A DNA stretch of 64,000 nt from Sulfurospirillum diekertiae (GCF_002309535.1 NZ_CP023275.1:1674001-1738000); one strand, 5' to 3'. Shown: positions 16,896-27,567, counted from the first letter of the stretch. The notes: generated from the letters alone by a model not told the origin. A program made the numbers and translations.

Positions 16896-17316
16896 CCAAA
16901 CATTTTTGCATTATCTTTTTCCACTCCACATCAAAGTGTTTGTTTATGTAAGCTTTGGTGTGAGGGACACTGCATGCTGAACAATCTAAATGGCTCACAT
17001 TTTCATATACAAACACCCCACTTTTTTTGGAATGAATTGAACATTGACTTTTACATGTAATGTTTTTTTCGACACTCAATCCTTCATCATTAAAGCGAAA
17101 ATTCGGACAAGCACATAAATAACAATTGAGTTCTTTAAGAGGATGACATTTTTGTTTGGTAGCATACAAAAGGCAAAAATCAGGTTCTTTTTCAACCATA
17201 TTATCGAAAAGAAAATAATCAATTATCATCTCTTTTGTATACTTTTGTGCACCCAATTTTTGAACAATGCGATGATGTTTGTTAGCATGTGTTTCAAACC
17301 ACTCTAAATAACTCAT
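16864..17316 (-). CDS. Cysteine-rich small-domain protein, unknown function
   Basis: A 150-residue cytoplasmic protein when started at the ATG at 17316, which has GAAAGGAA upstream; an in-frame TTG seven codons earlier is less likely because it would precede that site. Cysteines are clustered as KCHPLKELNCYLCACPNFRF and later CKSQCS and LDCSACSVPH. This resembles the PF04071-type cysteine-rich small domain, probably a zinc or iron-sulfur site. The activity is unknown. It converges on, and overlaps, the RraA-like gene. Confidence 0.65.
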   Translation of the reverse strand: MSYLEWFETHANKHHRIVQKLGAQKYTKEMIIDYFLFDNMVEKEPDFCLLYATKQKCHPLKELNCYLCACPNFRFNDEGLSVEKNITCKSQCSIHSKKSGVFVYENVSHLDCSACSVPHTKAYINKHFDVEWKKIMQKCLVTSPKAENSQ

Positions 17317-17390
17317 AAAATTTGCATTTCCTTTCAAAAATTGGCATCTAACTTAATGATTTTATTGTAAAATTCCGACAAAGGAATGAT

Positions 17391-17813
17391 ATGAAAAAAT
17401 TATTGATTATTTTAGCACTTATTTCGAGACTCATTGCCGAAGATTCAAGCGACTTAGATGAAATAAAAGAAGAAGATATCCCAAAAATTCTTTCCATTAT
17501 CAAAGATGGCACGAAAGAACATCTGCCTATGATGTTAGATGACTACACAACCCTCGTAGACATTGTCAGTGTCAACAATGCCATTGAATACCGAAACCGC
17601 ATCAATTCCGCTAATGAACACGTCAAAACAATTCTGAAAGCCGATAAAGGCACACTCATTAAAACAACCTTTGACAACAATAAAAGTTATTTATGTAGCG
17701 ATTATGAGACACGCTCATTGCTCAAAAAAGGGGCTGTTTTTATCTATGTTTTTTACGATATGAATAACGCAGAACTGTTTAAATTTTCGATTCAAGAAAA
17801 AGACTGTCAGTAA
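17391..17813 (+). CDS. Exported hypothetical protein
   Basis: A 140-residue protein with a signal peptide (MKKLLIILALISRLIAE, cleavage near 16) and an acidic start to the mature part. It has two Cys (in SYLCSDYE and at the C-terminus, KDCQ), which could form a disulfide. I do not recognise a family. The gene has its own short upstream region with TAAAAT at 17368-17373 and GGAATG before the ATG, and is followed directly by a strong hairpin terminator. Confidence 0.65.
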   Translation: MKKLLIILALISRLIAEDSSDLDEIKEEDIPKILSIIKDGTKEHLPMMLDDYTTLVDIVSVNNAIEYRNRINSANEHVKTILKADKGTLIKTTFDNNKSYLCSDYETRSLLKKGAVFIYVFYDMNNAELFKFSIQEKDCQ

Positions 17814-17848
17814 CTTCTTACATGTAAAAAGATTTACATGTAAGAAGT
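17813..17848. terminator. Hairpin terminator built from two TTACATGTAA copies
   Basis: A perfect 16-bp stem (17813-17828 with 17833-17848) closes an AAGA loop. Each arm contains one copy of TTACATGTAA (17818 and 17834). It lies between the convergent exported-protein gene and clpB and is suited to stop transcription from both sides. Confidence 0.8.
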
Positions 17849-17856
17849 GTTGAATT

Positions 17857-20430
17857 TTAGTGTTGTTGGATAACGATTTCACCATTTTTTGCATCAATGA
17901 CGATGTTTTCGCCCTCGTGCAACTTCTCTTCCAAAATCAGTTCCGCCAGTTTATCTTCCACGAGTTCATACAGAGCACGTTTAAGTGGACGTGCACCATA
18001 CACAGGATCAAACCCAGCTTCTGCTATCAAAGCTTTTGCCGCAACGGTAAGTTCTGCTTTAATCTCTTTGGCAGCCAGTTTGGTTTCAATGTCTTTGAAC
18101 ATAATAGTTACGATCTCACGTAATCCATCTTCGGTTAAAGGATTGAAGATAATAATGTCATCCAAACGGTTCAAAAACTCAGGTTTAAAGTGTGTACGAA
18201 GCTCCTTCATGACCTCTTCGGTACGTTTTTCGCCCTCATATGCCATGATTTTATCGCTAGCAATGTTAGACGTGAGTATGATAATCGTGTTTTTAAAATC
18301 AACCGTAATGCCTTTATTGTCCGTCAAACGACCTTCATCCAGTACTTGGAGCAAAATATTAAAGACATCAGGATGTGCTTTTTCAATTTCATCAAACAGC
18401 ACAACACTGTATGGTTTTCGACGCACCGCTTCGGTCAGTTGTCCACCTTCGTCGTACCCAACATAGCCTGGAGGCGCACCGACCAAACGACTGACAGAAT
18501 GTTTTTCCATGTATTCGCTCATATCAAAACGAATCAATGCTTTTGTCGTATCGAACAAAAAGTTAGCAAGCGCTTTAGCACTTTGCGTCTTACCCACACC
18601 CGTTGGTCCTAAAAAGAGGAAGCTACCGATCGGTTTATTTTGCTCACTGAGCCCCGCTTTGTTACGCTTAATTGCTCGACCGATTGCATGAATGGCCGCA
18701 TCTTGTCCGACAACCTCTTTTTTAAGATGTTCTTCCACCGCTAACACTTTGGCTTTTTCGCCTTGGAGCATTTTGTTCACCGGAATGCCTGTCCATTTGC
18801 TCACGATAGTTGCGATCATCTCTTCATCCACACTGTTTTTCAAAAGTGTGCCGCTCTCCACCATCTTTTCCCATCTAGCTTTTAGTTCTTCTTCTTGTTT
18901 AAGAAGCTCAGGCAATTTGCCATACTCAATTTCAGCAGCTTTGTTAAAATCGCTGTTCTTTTTAGCATTTTCGGCTTCACGACGCAATGCTTCGGATTTT
19001 GTTTTAATGGAAGCAATATCATTAAAGACATTTTTTTCCGTTTCAAATTGAACTTCAAGCGCATTGCGTTTTTCTTTGGCATCGCCTAGCTCTTTTTCAA
19101 TCATCCCAATGCGTTCTTCATTCTTTTTATTTTTTTCCATCAAAAGCGCTTCTTTTTCAACCATCAACGTGCTTATCAGCCGTTTAATACGACTCAATTC
19201 CGTGGGTTCACTCTCAATTTGCATTTTAAGCTCTGCGGCTGCTTCATCAATAAGATCAATTGCTTTATCCGGTAAATAACGGTCACTAATGTAACGAGAA
19301 CTAAGCTTTGCCGCTGCCACAAGCGCTGAGTCCATAATCGTGACGTGATGGTGCGCTTCAAGACTCTCTTTAATGCCCCGTAAAATTTGAAGTGCTTCGT
19401 TAATGCTAGGTTCATTGACCGTAACAGGTTGAAAACGACGTTGCAAAGCCACATCTTTTTCAAAATATTTACGGTACTCTTTGAGTGTTGTAGCACCAAT
19501 CGTATGAAGCTCACCACGCGCTAGAGCTGGTTTTAAAATATTGGCAGCATCCATACTGCCTTCACTCGCCCCTGCTCCCACAATCGTATGAATCTCATCG
19601 ATAAATAAAATGATATTGCCGCTTTTCTTCACTTCATCAATAACCGCTTTAAGTCTGTCTTCAAACTCACCACGATACTTTGCACCTGCAATGAGCGCGC
19701 TCATATCTAAAGCAATCACGCTTTTATTTTGAAGACTAAGAGGCACATCGTTATGCGAAATTTTTAGTGCCAACCCTTCTGCAATCGCTGTTTTACCCGT
19801 TCCTGGTTCCCCAATTAAAATTGGGTTATTTTTGGTTTTACGAATTAAAATTTGCATCATTCGATGGATCTCTTCATCACGCCCAATCACAGGATTGAGT
19901 TTGCCCTCAGCGGCAAGTTTTGTTAAATTAATACCATATTTATCAAGCGATTCCAAATTTTCATCGCTACTTTGTTTGTCAATCTTTTTACCACCACGCA
20001 GTGCTTCAAGATTTTTCTTAAACTGTAAAAGATCAAGATATTTTCCTAAAATCTTTTTGAGTGGATCACTGTCGATGTTTGCAAGTAACCATGTATCCAC
20101 GGAAAGATAACTGTCGCCTTTTTGTTTCATTAAACCTTCGGCTTTTTGTAATGTTTCAACAAGACTGCGAGAAATTGAGATGCTTTCCTTTGTTACATGG
20201 GATGCTGTTGGAAGTTTTTGAACTTCGCTCTTTACTTCAAGTTCTATAGCACTCTTATCAATATTCATTTTATTGAAAACCTGATTGAGAATAGAAGCTG
20301 AATTCGTAATGAGCCCCCACGTTACATGTAAAGGGGTTGCTTCAGAATTTTTTGAATGCAGTGCAAGGCTAATAGCACTCTCGATTGCTTCTCGCATTTG
20401 ATTGGTGAGTTGTTCAAAAAGTGAGTCCAT
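17857..20430 (-). CDS. clpB: ATP-dependent disaggregase ClpB
   Basis: ClpB is a hexameric Hsp100 that resolves protein aggregates with DnaK. The 857 residues are the standard length: an N-domain, NBD1 with Walker [14 protein letters not shown] near residue 205, a coiled-coil middle domain (about 400-530), and NBD2 with [15 protein letters not shown] near 608, sensor and arginine-finger motifs, and a C-terminal domain. It is divergent from ctpA with its own sigma-70 promoter. No CIRCE or HAIR operator is evident in the 235-base upstream gap. Confidence 0.97.
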   Translation of the reverse strand: MDSLFEQLTNQMREAIESAISLALHSKNSEATPLHVTWGLITNSASILNQVFNKMNIDKSAIELEVKSEVQKLPTASHVTKESISISRSLVETLQKAEGLMKQKGDSYLSVDTWLLANIDSDPLKKILGKYLDLLQFKKNLEALRGGKKIDKQSSDENLESLDKYGINLTKLAAEGKLNPVIGRDEEIHRMMQILIRKTKNNPILIGEPGTGKTAIAEGLALKISHNDVPLSLQNKSVIALDMSALIAGAKYRGEFEDRLKAVIDEVKKSGNIILFIDEIHTIVGAGASEGSMDAANILKPALARGELHTIGATTLKEYRKYFEKDVALQRRFQPVTVNEPSINEALQILRGIKESLEAHHHVTIMDSALVAAAKLSSRYISDRYLPDKAIDLIDEAAAELKMQIESEPTELSRIKRLISTLMVEKEALLMEKNKKNEERIGMIEKELGDAKEKRNALEVQFETEKNVFNDIASIKTKSEALRREAENAKKNSDFNKAAEIEYGKLPELLKQEEELKARWEKMVESGTLLKNSVDEEMIATIVSKWTGIPVNKMLQGEKAKVLAVEEHLKKEVVGQDAAIHAIGRAIKRNKAGLSEQNKPIGSFLFLGPTGVGKTQSAKALANFLFDTTKALIRFDMSEYMEKHSVSRLVGAPPGYVGYDEGGQLTEAVRRKPYSVVLFDEIEKAHPDVFNILLQVLDEGRLTDNKGITVDFKNTIIILTSNIASDKIMAYEGEKRTEEVMKELRTHFKPEFLNRLDDIIIFNPLTEDGLREIVTIMFKDIETKLAAKEIKAELTVAAKALIAEAGFDPVYGARPLKRALYELVEDKLAELILEEKLHEGENIVIDAKNGEIVIQQH

Positions 20431-20464
20431 TAAGTACCTCCTAAGGTGTTATTGTATTTCTATA

Positions 20465-20493
20465 ATTTTACAACTTTAGTCTATTGATGTCAA
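20465..20493 (-). promoter_or_regulatory. Sigma-70 promoter for clpB
   Basis: On the minus strand, TTGACA (20493-20488), a 17-base spacer and TAAAAT (20470-20465) form a near-consensus promoter about 35 bases ahead of the clpB ATG. This is the most complete -35/-10 pair I saw in the window. Confidence 0.75.
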
Positions 20494-20612
20494 GTTTATT
20501 TAGTAATAGAGCATTACTTTTGTTTCACTACGACTATAATTTAAAGCCTAAAACTACTGAAAATATTTATAATTGCATCCGTGCATTCATACAAAATTTA
20601 GGGAAACTCCAC

Positions 20613-20618
20613 TATAAT
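20613..20618 (+). promoter_or_regulatory. -10 box candidate for ctpA
   Basis: A consensus TATAAT lies 47 bases ahead of the ctpA ATG in the gap between clpB and ctpA. A -35 is not obvious. The following leader carries a GGAG ribosome site. Confidence 0.5.
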
Positions 20619-20665
20619 CTTCACCACAAATAATATGCATATCATGCTAGGAGCATACACACGCT

Positions 20666-21997
20666 ATGAAACACTTACCATTTGCTACCGTTGGCTTTTT
20701 TGCCACGTTTTTGGGTATTGCCACCCTGTTTTCTTCAACTCTCTTTGCGGCTGACAATGCTGAAGGCGAAAAAAGTCGTCTTGCCTCTTTAGCAAAGTTT
20801 ACACGCGTTGTAGCGACGATTGAAAAATATTATGTTGATGACATCAAAATTGATGACATTATTAAAAAGTCTATTGAAGGGCTTTTAACAAACCTAGATG
20901 CGCACTCCTCTTACCTCGATGAAAAACATTTTAAAGACCTTAAAATCCAAACCGATGGCGAATTTGGTGGACTTGGAATCACCGTGGGTCAAAAAGATGG
21001 TGCACTGACCGTTATTGCCCCAATGGAAGGCACACCTGCAGATAAAGCTGGTGTAAAAGCGGGGGATATCATCCTCAAAATCAATAAACAAGCAACCCTC
21101 AATATGACCATTGATGAAGCCGTCAATATTATGCGTGGTAAACCCGGTACGGGCATTGAGCTTACATTAGTACGTGAAGGTGAGAGCAAACCTCTTACAA
21201 TTGCTATTGTTCGTGACATCATTAAAATCGAATCAGTCTATTCTAAAACAATTGAAAATGAAAATATTCTCTATGTACGTGTTGTAAACTTTGACAAAAA
21301 TATTGTAGGTGACGTACAAGACGCCTTGAATAAAAACAAAAACACTAAAGGTATTATTCTTGATCTTAGAAACAATCCTGGCGGACTTTTAAATCAGGCC
21401 GTAGGTCTTGTAGATCTTTTTGTTGATGACGGAATTATTGTTTCACAAAAAGGTCGTGTAGAATCAGAAAATGCAGAGTATCGCGCTACCAAAGCAGGTA
21501 GCAATACCAAAACTCCTCTTGTTGTTCTCGTCAACGGCGGTAGTGCTAGTGCAAGTGAAATTGTAAGTGGATCCCTTCAAGATCATAAACGTGCCATCAT
21601 TATTGGTGAAAAAACTTTTGGTAAAGGAAGTGTTCAAGCTGTGCTTCCTGTCGTTGATAATGAAGCAATTCGTTTAACCATTGCTCGTTATTACCTACCA
21701 AGTGGTCGTACAATCCAAGCAGAAGGTGTTATTCCAGATATTACTGTTTATCCTGGTGATGTACCACATAAAAGCAATGAGCAGTCCCTTAAAGAAAAAG
21801 ATCTTAAAAAACATTTAGAGAGTGAACTTAAAAAAGTAGATGACAATAAAACGGCAGAGACAAAAGAGAAACCAAAAACCAAAACAAAAGATCAAACGAA
21901 AGCAGATAAAGAGATCGTAAGTCAAGAAAATCTTTTCAAAGACCTACAACTAAAAAGTGCTGTTGATACCATCAAAGTACTTTCTATCAAAAAATAA
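20666..21997 (+). CDS. ctpA: Carboxyl-terminal processing protease (S41)
   Basis: A periplasmic tail-specific serine protease. The 443 residues begin with a signal peptide (about 1-28, ending LFAA). A PDZ domain follows ([19 protein letters not shown], about 96-190), then the S41 domain with the Ser nucleophile in [14 protein letters not shown] and the Lys of [11 protein letters not shown]. The C-terminus has a Lys-rich charged segment. It is followed 14 bases later by purC, so read-through into the purine genes is likely. Confidence 0.94.
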   Translation: MKHLPFATVGFFATFLGIATLFSSTLFAADNAEGEKSRLASLAKFTRVVATIEKYYVDDIKIDDIIKKSIEGLLTNLDAHSSYLDEKHFKDLKIQTDGEFGGLGITVGQKDGALTVIAPMEGTPADKAGVKAGDIILKINKQATLNMTIDEAVNIMRGKPGTGIELTLVREGESKPLTIAIVRDIIKIESVYSKTIENENILYVRVVNFDKNIVGDVQDALNKNKNTKGIILDLRNNPGGLLNQAVGLVDLFVDDGIIVSQKGRVESENAEYRATKAGSNTKTPLVVLVNGGSASASEIVSGSLQDHKRAIIIGEKTFGKGSVQAVLPVVDNEAIRLTIARYYLPSGRTIQAEGVIPDITVYPGDVPHKSNEQSLKEKDLKKHLESELKKVDDNKTAETKEKPKTKTKDQTKADKEIVSQENLFKDLQLKSAVDTIKVLSIKK

Positions 21998-22011
21998 TTG
22001 AGGAGCAATCG

Positions 22012-22725
22012 GTGAATAAAGGTGAAATGTTATACGAAGGTAAAGGTAAAAAACTTTTTTTAACAGATGATGAAAATCTTTTAATTTCAGAGTTTAAAGA
22101 TGATTTGACAGCATTTAATGCAGAGAAAAGAGGCAATGAAGCAGGAAAAGGCGCACTAAATTGTAAAATTAGTACACAACTGTTTCACCTTCTTGAAAAA
22201 CACGGAATTAAAACACACTTGGTCAAAACACTGAATGATACAGAGCAACTGATTAAAAGAGTTAAAATTATTCCTATTGAAGTCGTTGTTAGAAATATAG
22301 CGACAGGCTCTTTAGCAAAACGTCTTGCGATTAAAGATGGTACGGTACTTCCTTTTACACTCGTAGAATTTTATTATAAAGATGATGCGCTTGGTGACCC
22401 TATCATTAATGATGAGCACTGTTTACTGCTTAATCTTGTCAAGAGTGAATCAGACCTTGAAGAGCTCAAACGCCTTGGTCGCGAAATCAACTCTATTATG
22501 AAAAGCTTTTTCGCTGAGCGTAAGCTCAAACTCGTTGATTTTAAAGTTGAATTTGGTGTTGATAAAGATGGTAACATCCTTCTTTCTGATGAAATCAGCC
22601 CTGATAGCTGCCGTTTCTGGGATATGGATACCAATGAAAAACTAGATAAAGACAGATTTAGACAAGGGATAGGTGATGTAAAAGTTGCTTACGAAGAGGT
22701 CTTGAAACGTATCTTGTCGCACTAA
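22012..22725 (+). CDS. purC: SAICAR synthase
   Basis: PurC joins CAIR and aspartate to SAICAR in purine synthesis. The 237 residues are the normal bacterial length. Motifs are YEGKGKKLF near the start (ATP-binding), [18 protein letters not shown], and [12 protein letters not shown] in the substrate region. The start is the GTG at 22012, with GAGGAG about 8 bases ahead; ATG at 22027 lacks this and would remove five residues. It is followed by purS and purQ. Confidence 0.96.
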   Translation: MNKGEMLYEGKGKKLFLTDDENLLISEFKDDLTAFNAEKRGNEAGKGALNCKISTQLFHLLEKHGIKTHLVKTLNDTEQLIKRVKIIPIEVVVRNIATGSLAKRLAIKDGTVLPFTLVEFYYKDDALGDPIINDEHCLLLNLVKSESDLEELKRLGREINSIMKSFFAERKLKLVDFKVEFGVDKDGNILLSDEISPDSCRFWDMDTNEKLDKDRFRQGIGDVKVAYEEVLKRILSH

Positions 22726-22746
22726 AATCAAAGGAAAAAATATACT

Positions 22747-22992
22747 ATGAAAGTTATTGTCAATATTCAACTCAAGAACGGCGTTTTAGACCCACAAGGT
22801 AAAGCAGTTCATCATGCACTCTCTTCTTTAAAATTCGATGAAGTAAATGATGTACGTATAGGAAAACAGATCATTCTTGATATTGAACAAAGTGATAAGG
22901 CAAGTGCTGAAAAGAGAGTCAAAATTATGTGCGATGAGCTTTTAGCCAATACCGTTATTGAAGACTATACGATTGAGTTCCCAACATGCTAG
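22747..22992 (+). CDS. purS: FGAM synthase subunit PurS
   Basis: The 81-residue PurS is the small bridging subunit of the three-part FGAM synthase (PurLSQ) used by organisms with short PurL. Family features are VNIQLKNGVLDPQGKAVHHAL and the central DVRIGKQIILDIE. Its stop overlaps the purQ start by seven bases, which indicates coupling. purL is not next to it in this window. Confidence 0.94.
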   Translation: MKVIVNIQLKNGVLDPQGKAVHHALSSLKFDEVNDVRIGKQIILDIEQSDKASAEKRVKIMCDELLANTVIEDYTIEFPTC

Positions 22993-23657
22993 TTGCTGTT
23001 GCCGTATTTCCAGGAACAAACTGTGAAATCGATACTAAATATGCTTTTGAAAAACTAGGGCAAGATGTTGTCCTTGTTTTCCATAAAGAAGAAAAGCTAC
23101 CGGAGGGAACTGATTTAGTTGTTCTTCCCGGTGGTTTTAGTTATGGCGATTACTTAAGAAGTGCTGCTATTGCTAAATTTTCTCCTATTATGAAAGCTGT
23201 TATTGAGTTTGCAAATAACGGCGGCAAAGTCCTTGGCATTTGCAATGGTTTTCAAATGCTTGTAGAAGCACGCTTACTTCCAGGTGCTATGAAGCGTAAT
23301 GAGAATGTTCATTTCATCTCACAGTTTCATCATCTCAAAGTAGTAAACAATGATAATACTTTTCTACGTCAATGCAAAATAGGTGAACTTTTAAATGTTC
23401 CCATTGCTCATGGTGAAGGTAGCTTTTACATTGATGAAGCAGGACTCAAAGAACTTTATGATAACCACCAAGTTCTTCTTACCTATTGTGATGAAAAAGG
23501 AAATGTACAAAATCCAAATGGCTCTGTGGATTCCATTGCTGGCATTTGTAATAAAGCTAAAAATGTTTTTGGACTTATGCCTCATCCAGAGCGTGCGATT
23601 GAGCAGATACTTGGTTCTGACGATGGTGTCAAAATGCTTAATGGTTTTATAAATTAA
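22986..23657 (+). CDS. purQ: FGAM synthase glutaminase subunit PurQ
   Basis: The class I amidotransferase subunit that supplies ammonia to PurL. The 223 residues contain the nucleophile-elbow Cys in GICNGFQML near residue 86 and the His/Glu of the triad in MPHPERAIE near 196. It begins inside purS and is followed after four bases by the SH3-like membrane protein. Confidence 0.95.
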   Translation: MLVAVAVFPGTNCEIDTKYAFEKLGQDVVLVFHKEEKLPEGTDLVVLPGGFSYGDYLRSAAIAKFSPIMKAVIEFANNGGKVLGICNGFQMLVEARLLPGAMKRNENVHFISQFHHLKVVNNDNTFLRQCKIGELLNVPIAHGEGSFYIDEAGLKELYDNHQVLLTYCDEKGNVQNPNGSVDSIAGICNKAKNVFGLMPHPERAIEQILGSDDGVKMLNGFIN

Positions 23658-23661
23658 ATTA

Positions 23662-24753
23662 ATGAAAAAAATCTTAACACTCTTTGTACTCTCTTTTACG
23701 TTATTTTTCTCTTCATTATTGGCGGAAGAGAGTACATTTTCAGGACAAGCTAAATCCCTTTTTCTCACAATCGAAGAGATTCCTCAAAAAGTTTATGTAG
23801 GACAAGTTTTCCCTATTAAAATTAAAGCTATTGTCGCAAATAATAAAATTGATGCGATGAATACAACATTTTTAGGTGCATCAGGTGTTGATGTTATCAA
23901 CCCACAAAATCCTTGGGAACGCTCTGTTGATAACACCTATTACAATACCTTTTATTTCAAAATAAACTCTAAAACGGCTATTATGCCACGCCTCAATGTT
24001 GCTTTGATTCAACAGCAAGAACCCGTTGAAAGTGAAGCACTTGCATTAACACTGCCTTCCCAGCTTATTCAACTCAAAATGGATCCTTTTTTCAGCAATG
24101 TCATTGCACAAAGCTTAACCATCAACAAATACAAAACGACAACTTTTGATGGTAAAAATGTCATTGTTGTTCTCGAAATCGAGACAACAGGGGCTAACTT
24201 AAAGGACTTTAAACTCAGCGGTATTGCAAAAAGTGGCATTGATTCTTTTTCAGAAACAGGCACAAGCCAAAAAATCTACTACTATGCTATCGTTCCAAAT
24301 TATCAAAAAAGCTTTGATTTTACCTATTTTGACTTGCCAACAAATAAATTTAATAAAATCACTCTCCCAATGGTGATAGAAAGTGATGAAGTCAGTACCC
24401 AACTAGGACTTAACCCCAAAGAGAGTATTTTTGAGTTTTATAAAAGTGTTGCGTATGGCGCACTCTCCTTTATTTTCTTTATTGTTTTAATCAAACGTCG
24501 AAAATGGTACTATTTGATCATTTCTCTCGTATTTTTGGGACTCTATTTCTTTGACCAAAATCCTCTCAATAACGTTAAACTTAAGAATAATAGTAGCGTT
24601 ATGATTCTTCCAACAGAAAGATCAACAGTCTTTTTTACAAGCAGCAAAATCTTAGATGTTGAAAAATTAGGAGAGCGAGAAAATTACATTAAAATCTTAC
24701 TTCCTGATGGAAAAATTGGATGGACAACGCGTGAAAATATTAGCAAAAATTAG
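23662..24753 (+). CDS. Membrane-anchored periplasmic protein, BatD-like start and SH3-like end
   Basis: A 363-residue protein of unknown function. A signal peptide (about 1-21, ending LLAEES) is followed by a beta-rich region beginning LFLTIEEIPQKVYVGQVFPIK, which recalls the oxygen-tolerance/BatD immunoglobulin-like repeats. Two adjacent membrane segments lie at about 258-300, and a C-terminal SH3-like segment is suggested by LGERENYIKILLPDGKIGWT. The order suggests a periplasmic or membrane scaffold. It sits between purQ and plsC in one run of closely spaced genes, but no functional link to purine synthesis is implied. Confidence 0.6.
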   Translation: MKKILTLFVLSFTLFFSSLLAEESTFSGQAKSLFLTIEEIPQKVYVGQVFPIKIKAIVANNKIDAMNTTFLGASGVDVINPQNPWERSVDNTYYNTFYFKINSKTAIMPRLNVALIQQQEPVESEALALTLPSQLIQLKMDPFFSNVIAQSLTINKYKTTTFDGKNVIVVLEIETTGANLKDFKLSGIAKSGIDSFSETGTSQKIYYYAIVPNYQKSFDFTYFDLPTNKFNKITLPMVIESDEVSTQLGLNPKESIFEFYKSVAYGALSFIFFIVLIKRRKWYYLIISLVFLGLYFFDQNPLNNVKLKNNSSVMILPTERSTVFFTSSKILDVEKLGERENYIKILLPDGKIGWTTRENISKN

Positions 24754-24766
24754 AGGCTTTTATGTG

Positions 24767-25417
24767 ATGATAGAATTTGTCATCACCGTTCTTATGATCA
24801 TTATTTTAATGTATGCTTTTCGTAACCATACACACGCAATAAGACGTACATGGGGACGATTACAAACCTTTTTAATGGGCTTTAGCATCAAACAAATAGG
24901 TGAAGCATCGCCGTTGACCACACTTTTAGTCATGAACCATCAAAGCCTTGTCGATATTGTCGCTCTTGAAACTATTTATCCTAAAAATCTTTGTTGGATT
25001 GCAAAAAAAGAGATTGAAGACATTCCCCTTTTTGGGCATATTATTCCTGCACCGCGTATGATTTCCATTGACCGTAGTGATAAACGCTCTATCATCAAAA
25101 TGATTAAAGAGGGAAAAGAGCGCATCAGTGAAGGACGTGTTCTTGCCATGTTTCCTGAAGGTACACGCGGACATGGAGATAAGCTTCTAAAGTTCCAAAG
25201 TGGCGCGAAAGTTTTGGCTGAAAAATTAGACTTGATTGTACAGCCTACCATCATTGTGGGAGCTCGACATATTCTTGATTCCAAAAGCCTTGATGCCCAT
25301 GGCGGTGCGGTTAAGGTGATCTATCTTGACCCAATTAATCCTAAAGAGGATGAACAGTGGTTTGAGAAAATGTACCATGCAATGGAAGAGAGATTAGCTC
25401 TCGAATTGGCTTCTTAA
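24767..25417 (+). CDS. plsC: 1-acyl-sn-glycerol-3-phosphate acyltransferase
   Basis: PlsC makes phosphatidic acid in phospholipid synthesis at the inner membrane. With the start at 24767 it has 216 residues: an N-terminal membrane helix, the catalytic HX4D motif in NHQSLVDIV, and the substrate motif FPEGTRGHGDKLL. A longer frame from 24707 would overlap the previous gene by 47 bases and put a charged segment before the helix. AGAGG lies correctly before ATG 24767, 13 bases after the preceding stop. A strong terminator follows. Confidence 0.92.
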   Translation: MIEFVITVLMIIILMYAFRNHTHAIRRTWGRLQTFLMGFSIKQIGEASPLTTLLVMNHQSLVDIVALETIYPKNLCWIAKKEIEDIPLFGHIIPAPRMISIDRSDKRSIIKMIKEGKERISEGRVLAMFPEGTRGHGDKLLKFQSGAKVLAEKLDLIVQPTIIVGARHILDSKSLDAHGGAVKVIYLDPINPKEDEQWFEKMYHAMEERLALELAS

Positions 25418-25424
25418 TATCAAC

Positions 25425-25454
25425 GTTTAAAAGCCACAAAAGTGGCTTTTAAAC
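25425..25454 (+). terminator. Rho-independent terminator after plsC
   Basis: A perfect 13-bp stem (25425-25437 with 25442-25454) closes an AAAA loop. The right arm includes a T-run, as expected for intrinsic termination. It ends the ctpA-purCSQ-plsC gene run. Confidence 0.85.
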
Positions 25455-25468
25455 TCTTACATTTTTGC

Positions 25469-25534
25469 TAAAATTACGCAATTTTTTGGATTTATCAAAA
25501 AACTTTTTTACATGTAAAGCTCTTTGATAAATCC
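25469..25534 (+). promoter_or_regulatory. htpG promoter candidate and 12-bp leader inverted repeat
   Basis: TAAAAT (25469-25474), preceded by a T-rich stretch, is the likely -10. Downstream, a perfect 12-bp inverted repeat (25488-25499 with 25523-25534; arms GGATTTATCAAA and TTTGATAAATCC) surrounds a TTTACATGTAAA copy (25508). The repeat could be an operator for a heat-shock repressor or an RNA leader hairpin. It does not match CIRCE or HAIR consensus. Confidence 0.5.
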
Positions 25535-25562
25535 AAATTACACACATCACAAAGGATAGATT

Positions 25563-27434
25563 ATGTCAAAACATCAATTTCAAACCGAAGTCACTCAGCT
25601 TTTAGACCTGATGATTCACTCCCTCTACTCCAACAAAGAGATTTTTTTACGTGAGCTTGTTTCCAATGCTTCTGATGCACTTGATAAACTGAGTTACCTC
25701 ACATTAACGGATGAAAAATATAAAGCACTTTCCTACATACCACGCATTGATATTGCGATCAATAAAGAAGCTAAAACACTCACTATCAGCGACAGCGGTA
25801 TCGGTATGAACCAAGAAGAGTTGGTCGAAAATCTTGGTACCATTGCAAAAAGTGGAACCAAATCATTCTTAGCAAATCTCAGCGGCGACAAAAAGAAAGA
25901 TTCAAGCCTCATTGGTCAATTTGGTGTTGGCTTTTACTCAGCGTTTATGGTTGCCAACAAAATTGAAGTGGTAAGCCGTAAAGCAGGCGAAGACAAAGCG
26001 TACATGTGGAGTTCTATGGCAGGCGCGGATTACGAAATCACCGAAATTGCAAAAGAAGGTCATGGAACATCGATTACCCTTTATCTTAAAGACGATGAAG
26101 ATGAATTTTTAGAGTTTTACCGCATTCAAGAGGTCATCAAAAAATACTCCAACCACATTCAATTCCCTATTTTTATGGATAAAGAAGTCAAAGAGTATGA
26201 CGATGAAGGCAAAGAAAAAAGCACCGAGATCAAAAACGAGCAAATCAACAAAGCCAGTGCACTTTGGACGGTAGCCAAAAGCCAAATCAAACCTGAAGAG
26301 TATAAAGATTTTTACAAACAAATCTCTCACGATAGCACCGATCCGCTTCTTTGGAGCCACACCAAAGCAGAAGGTACCTTGGAGTACACCACTCTCTTCT
26401 ACATTCCTTCAACACCGCCAATGGATTTGTTTAGAATGGACTATAAACCAGGTGTTAAACTCTACGTTAAACGTGTGTTTATTACCGATGATGAAAAAGA
26501 GTTGCTTCCAACCTACCTTCGCTTTGTCAAAGGTATCATCGATGCGGAAGACTTGCCACTTAATGTCAGCCGTGAGATTTTACAGCAAAACAAAGTCTTA
26601 GAGACCATCAAAAAAGCTTCTGTTAAAAAGATTTTGAGTGAACTCAAATCTCTCAAAGAAAAAGATGCAGAAAAATACCTAGAGTTCTATAAAAACTTCG
26701 GTCGCGTCATTAAAGAGGGACTTTACAATGACTGGGACAATAAAGAAGCACTTTTAGAGCTTGTTCTGTTCAAATCGTCTAAACGCGATGGATTAGTGAG
26801 TCTTAAAGAGTATAAAGAGGCGATGAAAGAGGATCAAAAAAGTATTTATTACATCACCGGTGAAAATGAGCGCATCCTTCGTAACTCTCCACTCATTGAG
26901 CAGTTTAAAGCCAAAGATATTGAAGTATTACTTCTTGATGAAGAAGTCGATGCTATCGTCTTCCCAATGGTCGGAGAATACGATAAAACTCCGATAAAAC
27001 CCGTCAATAACTCAGACATCGACGAAGAGATCAAAGAAGACAAAGCCAAAGTTGAAGAAGACGAGAAAACCTACAAAGAGATTTTGGTCAAAATGAAAGA
27101 AATCCTCAAAGATGATGCGAAAGATGTCAAAATCTCTAGCCGTTTGAGTGACTCTCCTTCATGCCTTGTGTACGACAAAAATGACCCCGATTTCCAAATG
27201 CAACAGATGCTCAAACAGATGGGACAAGACAATCTCCCAACCGTAAAACCTATCTTAGAGATTAACCCTGAGCATGAAATTTTCAAAAAATTAAGTGCAA
27301 AATCTGATCTGCTAGAGCTTAATGATGTCGCTTTCTTACTTCTTGACCAAGCTAAACTTCAAGAAGGCATGAAGATCGACGATACCGCAGCCTTTGCTAA
27401 AAGACTTAACCGTTTTATCGCTAAAGCACTTTAA
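25563..27434 (+). CDS. htpG: Molecular chaperone HtpG (Hsp90)
   Basis: Bacterial Hsp90, an ATP-dependent cytoplasmic chaperone. The 623 residues match the family: the GHKL ATPase N-domain has NASDALDKL (Asn contacting Mg), [15 protein letters not shown] and [14 protein letters not shown], the middle domain has VKRVFITDD and [12 protein letters not shown], and a C-terminal dimerisation domain follows. The AAAGGA site fits. It has its own promoter region and terminator, so it is monocistronic. Confidence 0.98.
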   Translation: MSKHQFQTEVTQLLDLMIHSLYSNKEIFLRELVSNASDALDKLSYLTLTDEKYKALSYIPRIDIAINKEAKTLTISDSGIGMNQEELVENLGTIAKSGTKSFLANLSGDKKKDSSLIGQFGVGFYSAFMVANKIEVVSRKAGEDKAYMWSSMAGADYEITEIAKEGHGTSITLYLKDDEDEFLEFYRIQEVIKKYSNHIQFPIFMDKEVKEYDDEGKEKSTEIKNEQINKASALWTVAKSQIKPEEYKDFYKQISHDSTDPLLWSHTKAEGTLEYTTLFYIPSTPPMDLFRMDYKPGVKLYVKRVFITDDEKELLPTYLRFVKGIIDAEDLPLNVSREILQQNKVLETIKKASVKKILSELKSLKEKDAEKYLEFYKNFGRVIKEGLYNDWDNKEALLELVLFKSSKRDGLVSLKEYKEAMKEDQKSIYYITGENERILRNSPLIEQFKAKDIEVLLLDEEVDAIVFPMVGEYDKTPIKPVNNSDIDEEIKEDKAKVEEDEKTYKEILVKMKEILKDDAKDVKISSRLSDSPSCLVYDKNDPDFQMQQMLKQMGQDNLPTVKPILEINPEHEIFKKLSAKSDLLELNDVAFLLLDQAKLQEGMKIDDTAAFAKRLNRFIAKAL

Positions 27435-27440
27435 AAATAG

Positions 27441-27474
27441 TTTTACATGTAAGGATTTTTCCTTACATGTAAAA
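27441..27474 (+). terminator. htpG terminator built from two TTACATGTAA copies
   Basis: A perfect 14-bp stem (27441-27454 with 27461-27474) encloses the six-base loop ATTTTT. Both arms contain TTACATGTAA (27443 and 27463). It begins seven bases after the htpG stop. The arrangement copies that of the 17813-17848 hairpin, although the two are not otherwise similar. Confidence 0.8.
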
Positions 27475-27567
27475 GAGAACTGCCTTACCTTTCTAAGCTA
27501 CATCAAATCTCCATTTTCATAAAATGCCACACACGACTTTTAATGTTTGTAACATGCGGACAGAGAA

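Noticed and set aside
20431..20665. CIRCE or HAIR heat-shock operator ahead of clpB
   Set aside because: Neither TTAGCACTC-N9-GAGTGCTAA nor CTTGAGT-N7-ACTCAAG is present; only a sigma-70 promoter is supported.
24707..24766. Longer plsC start overlapping the SH3-like gene
   Set aside because: The added residues are encoded inside the upstream gene and do not match the family; AGAGG fits ATG 24767.
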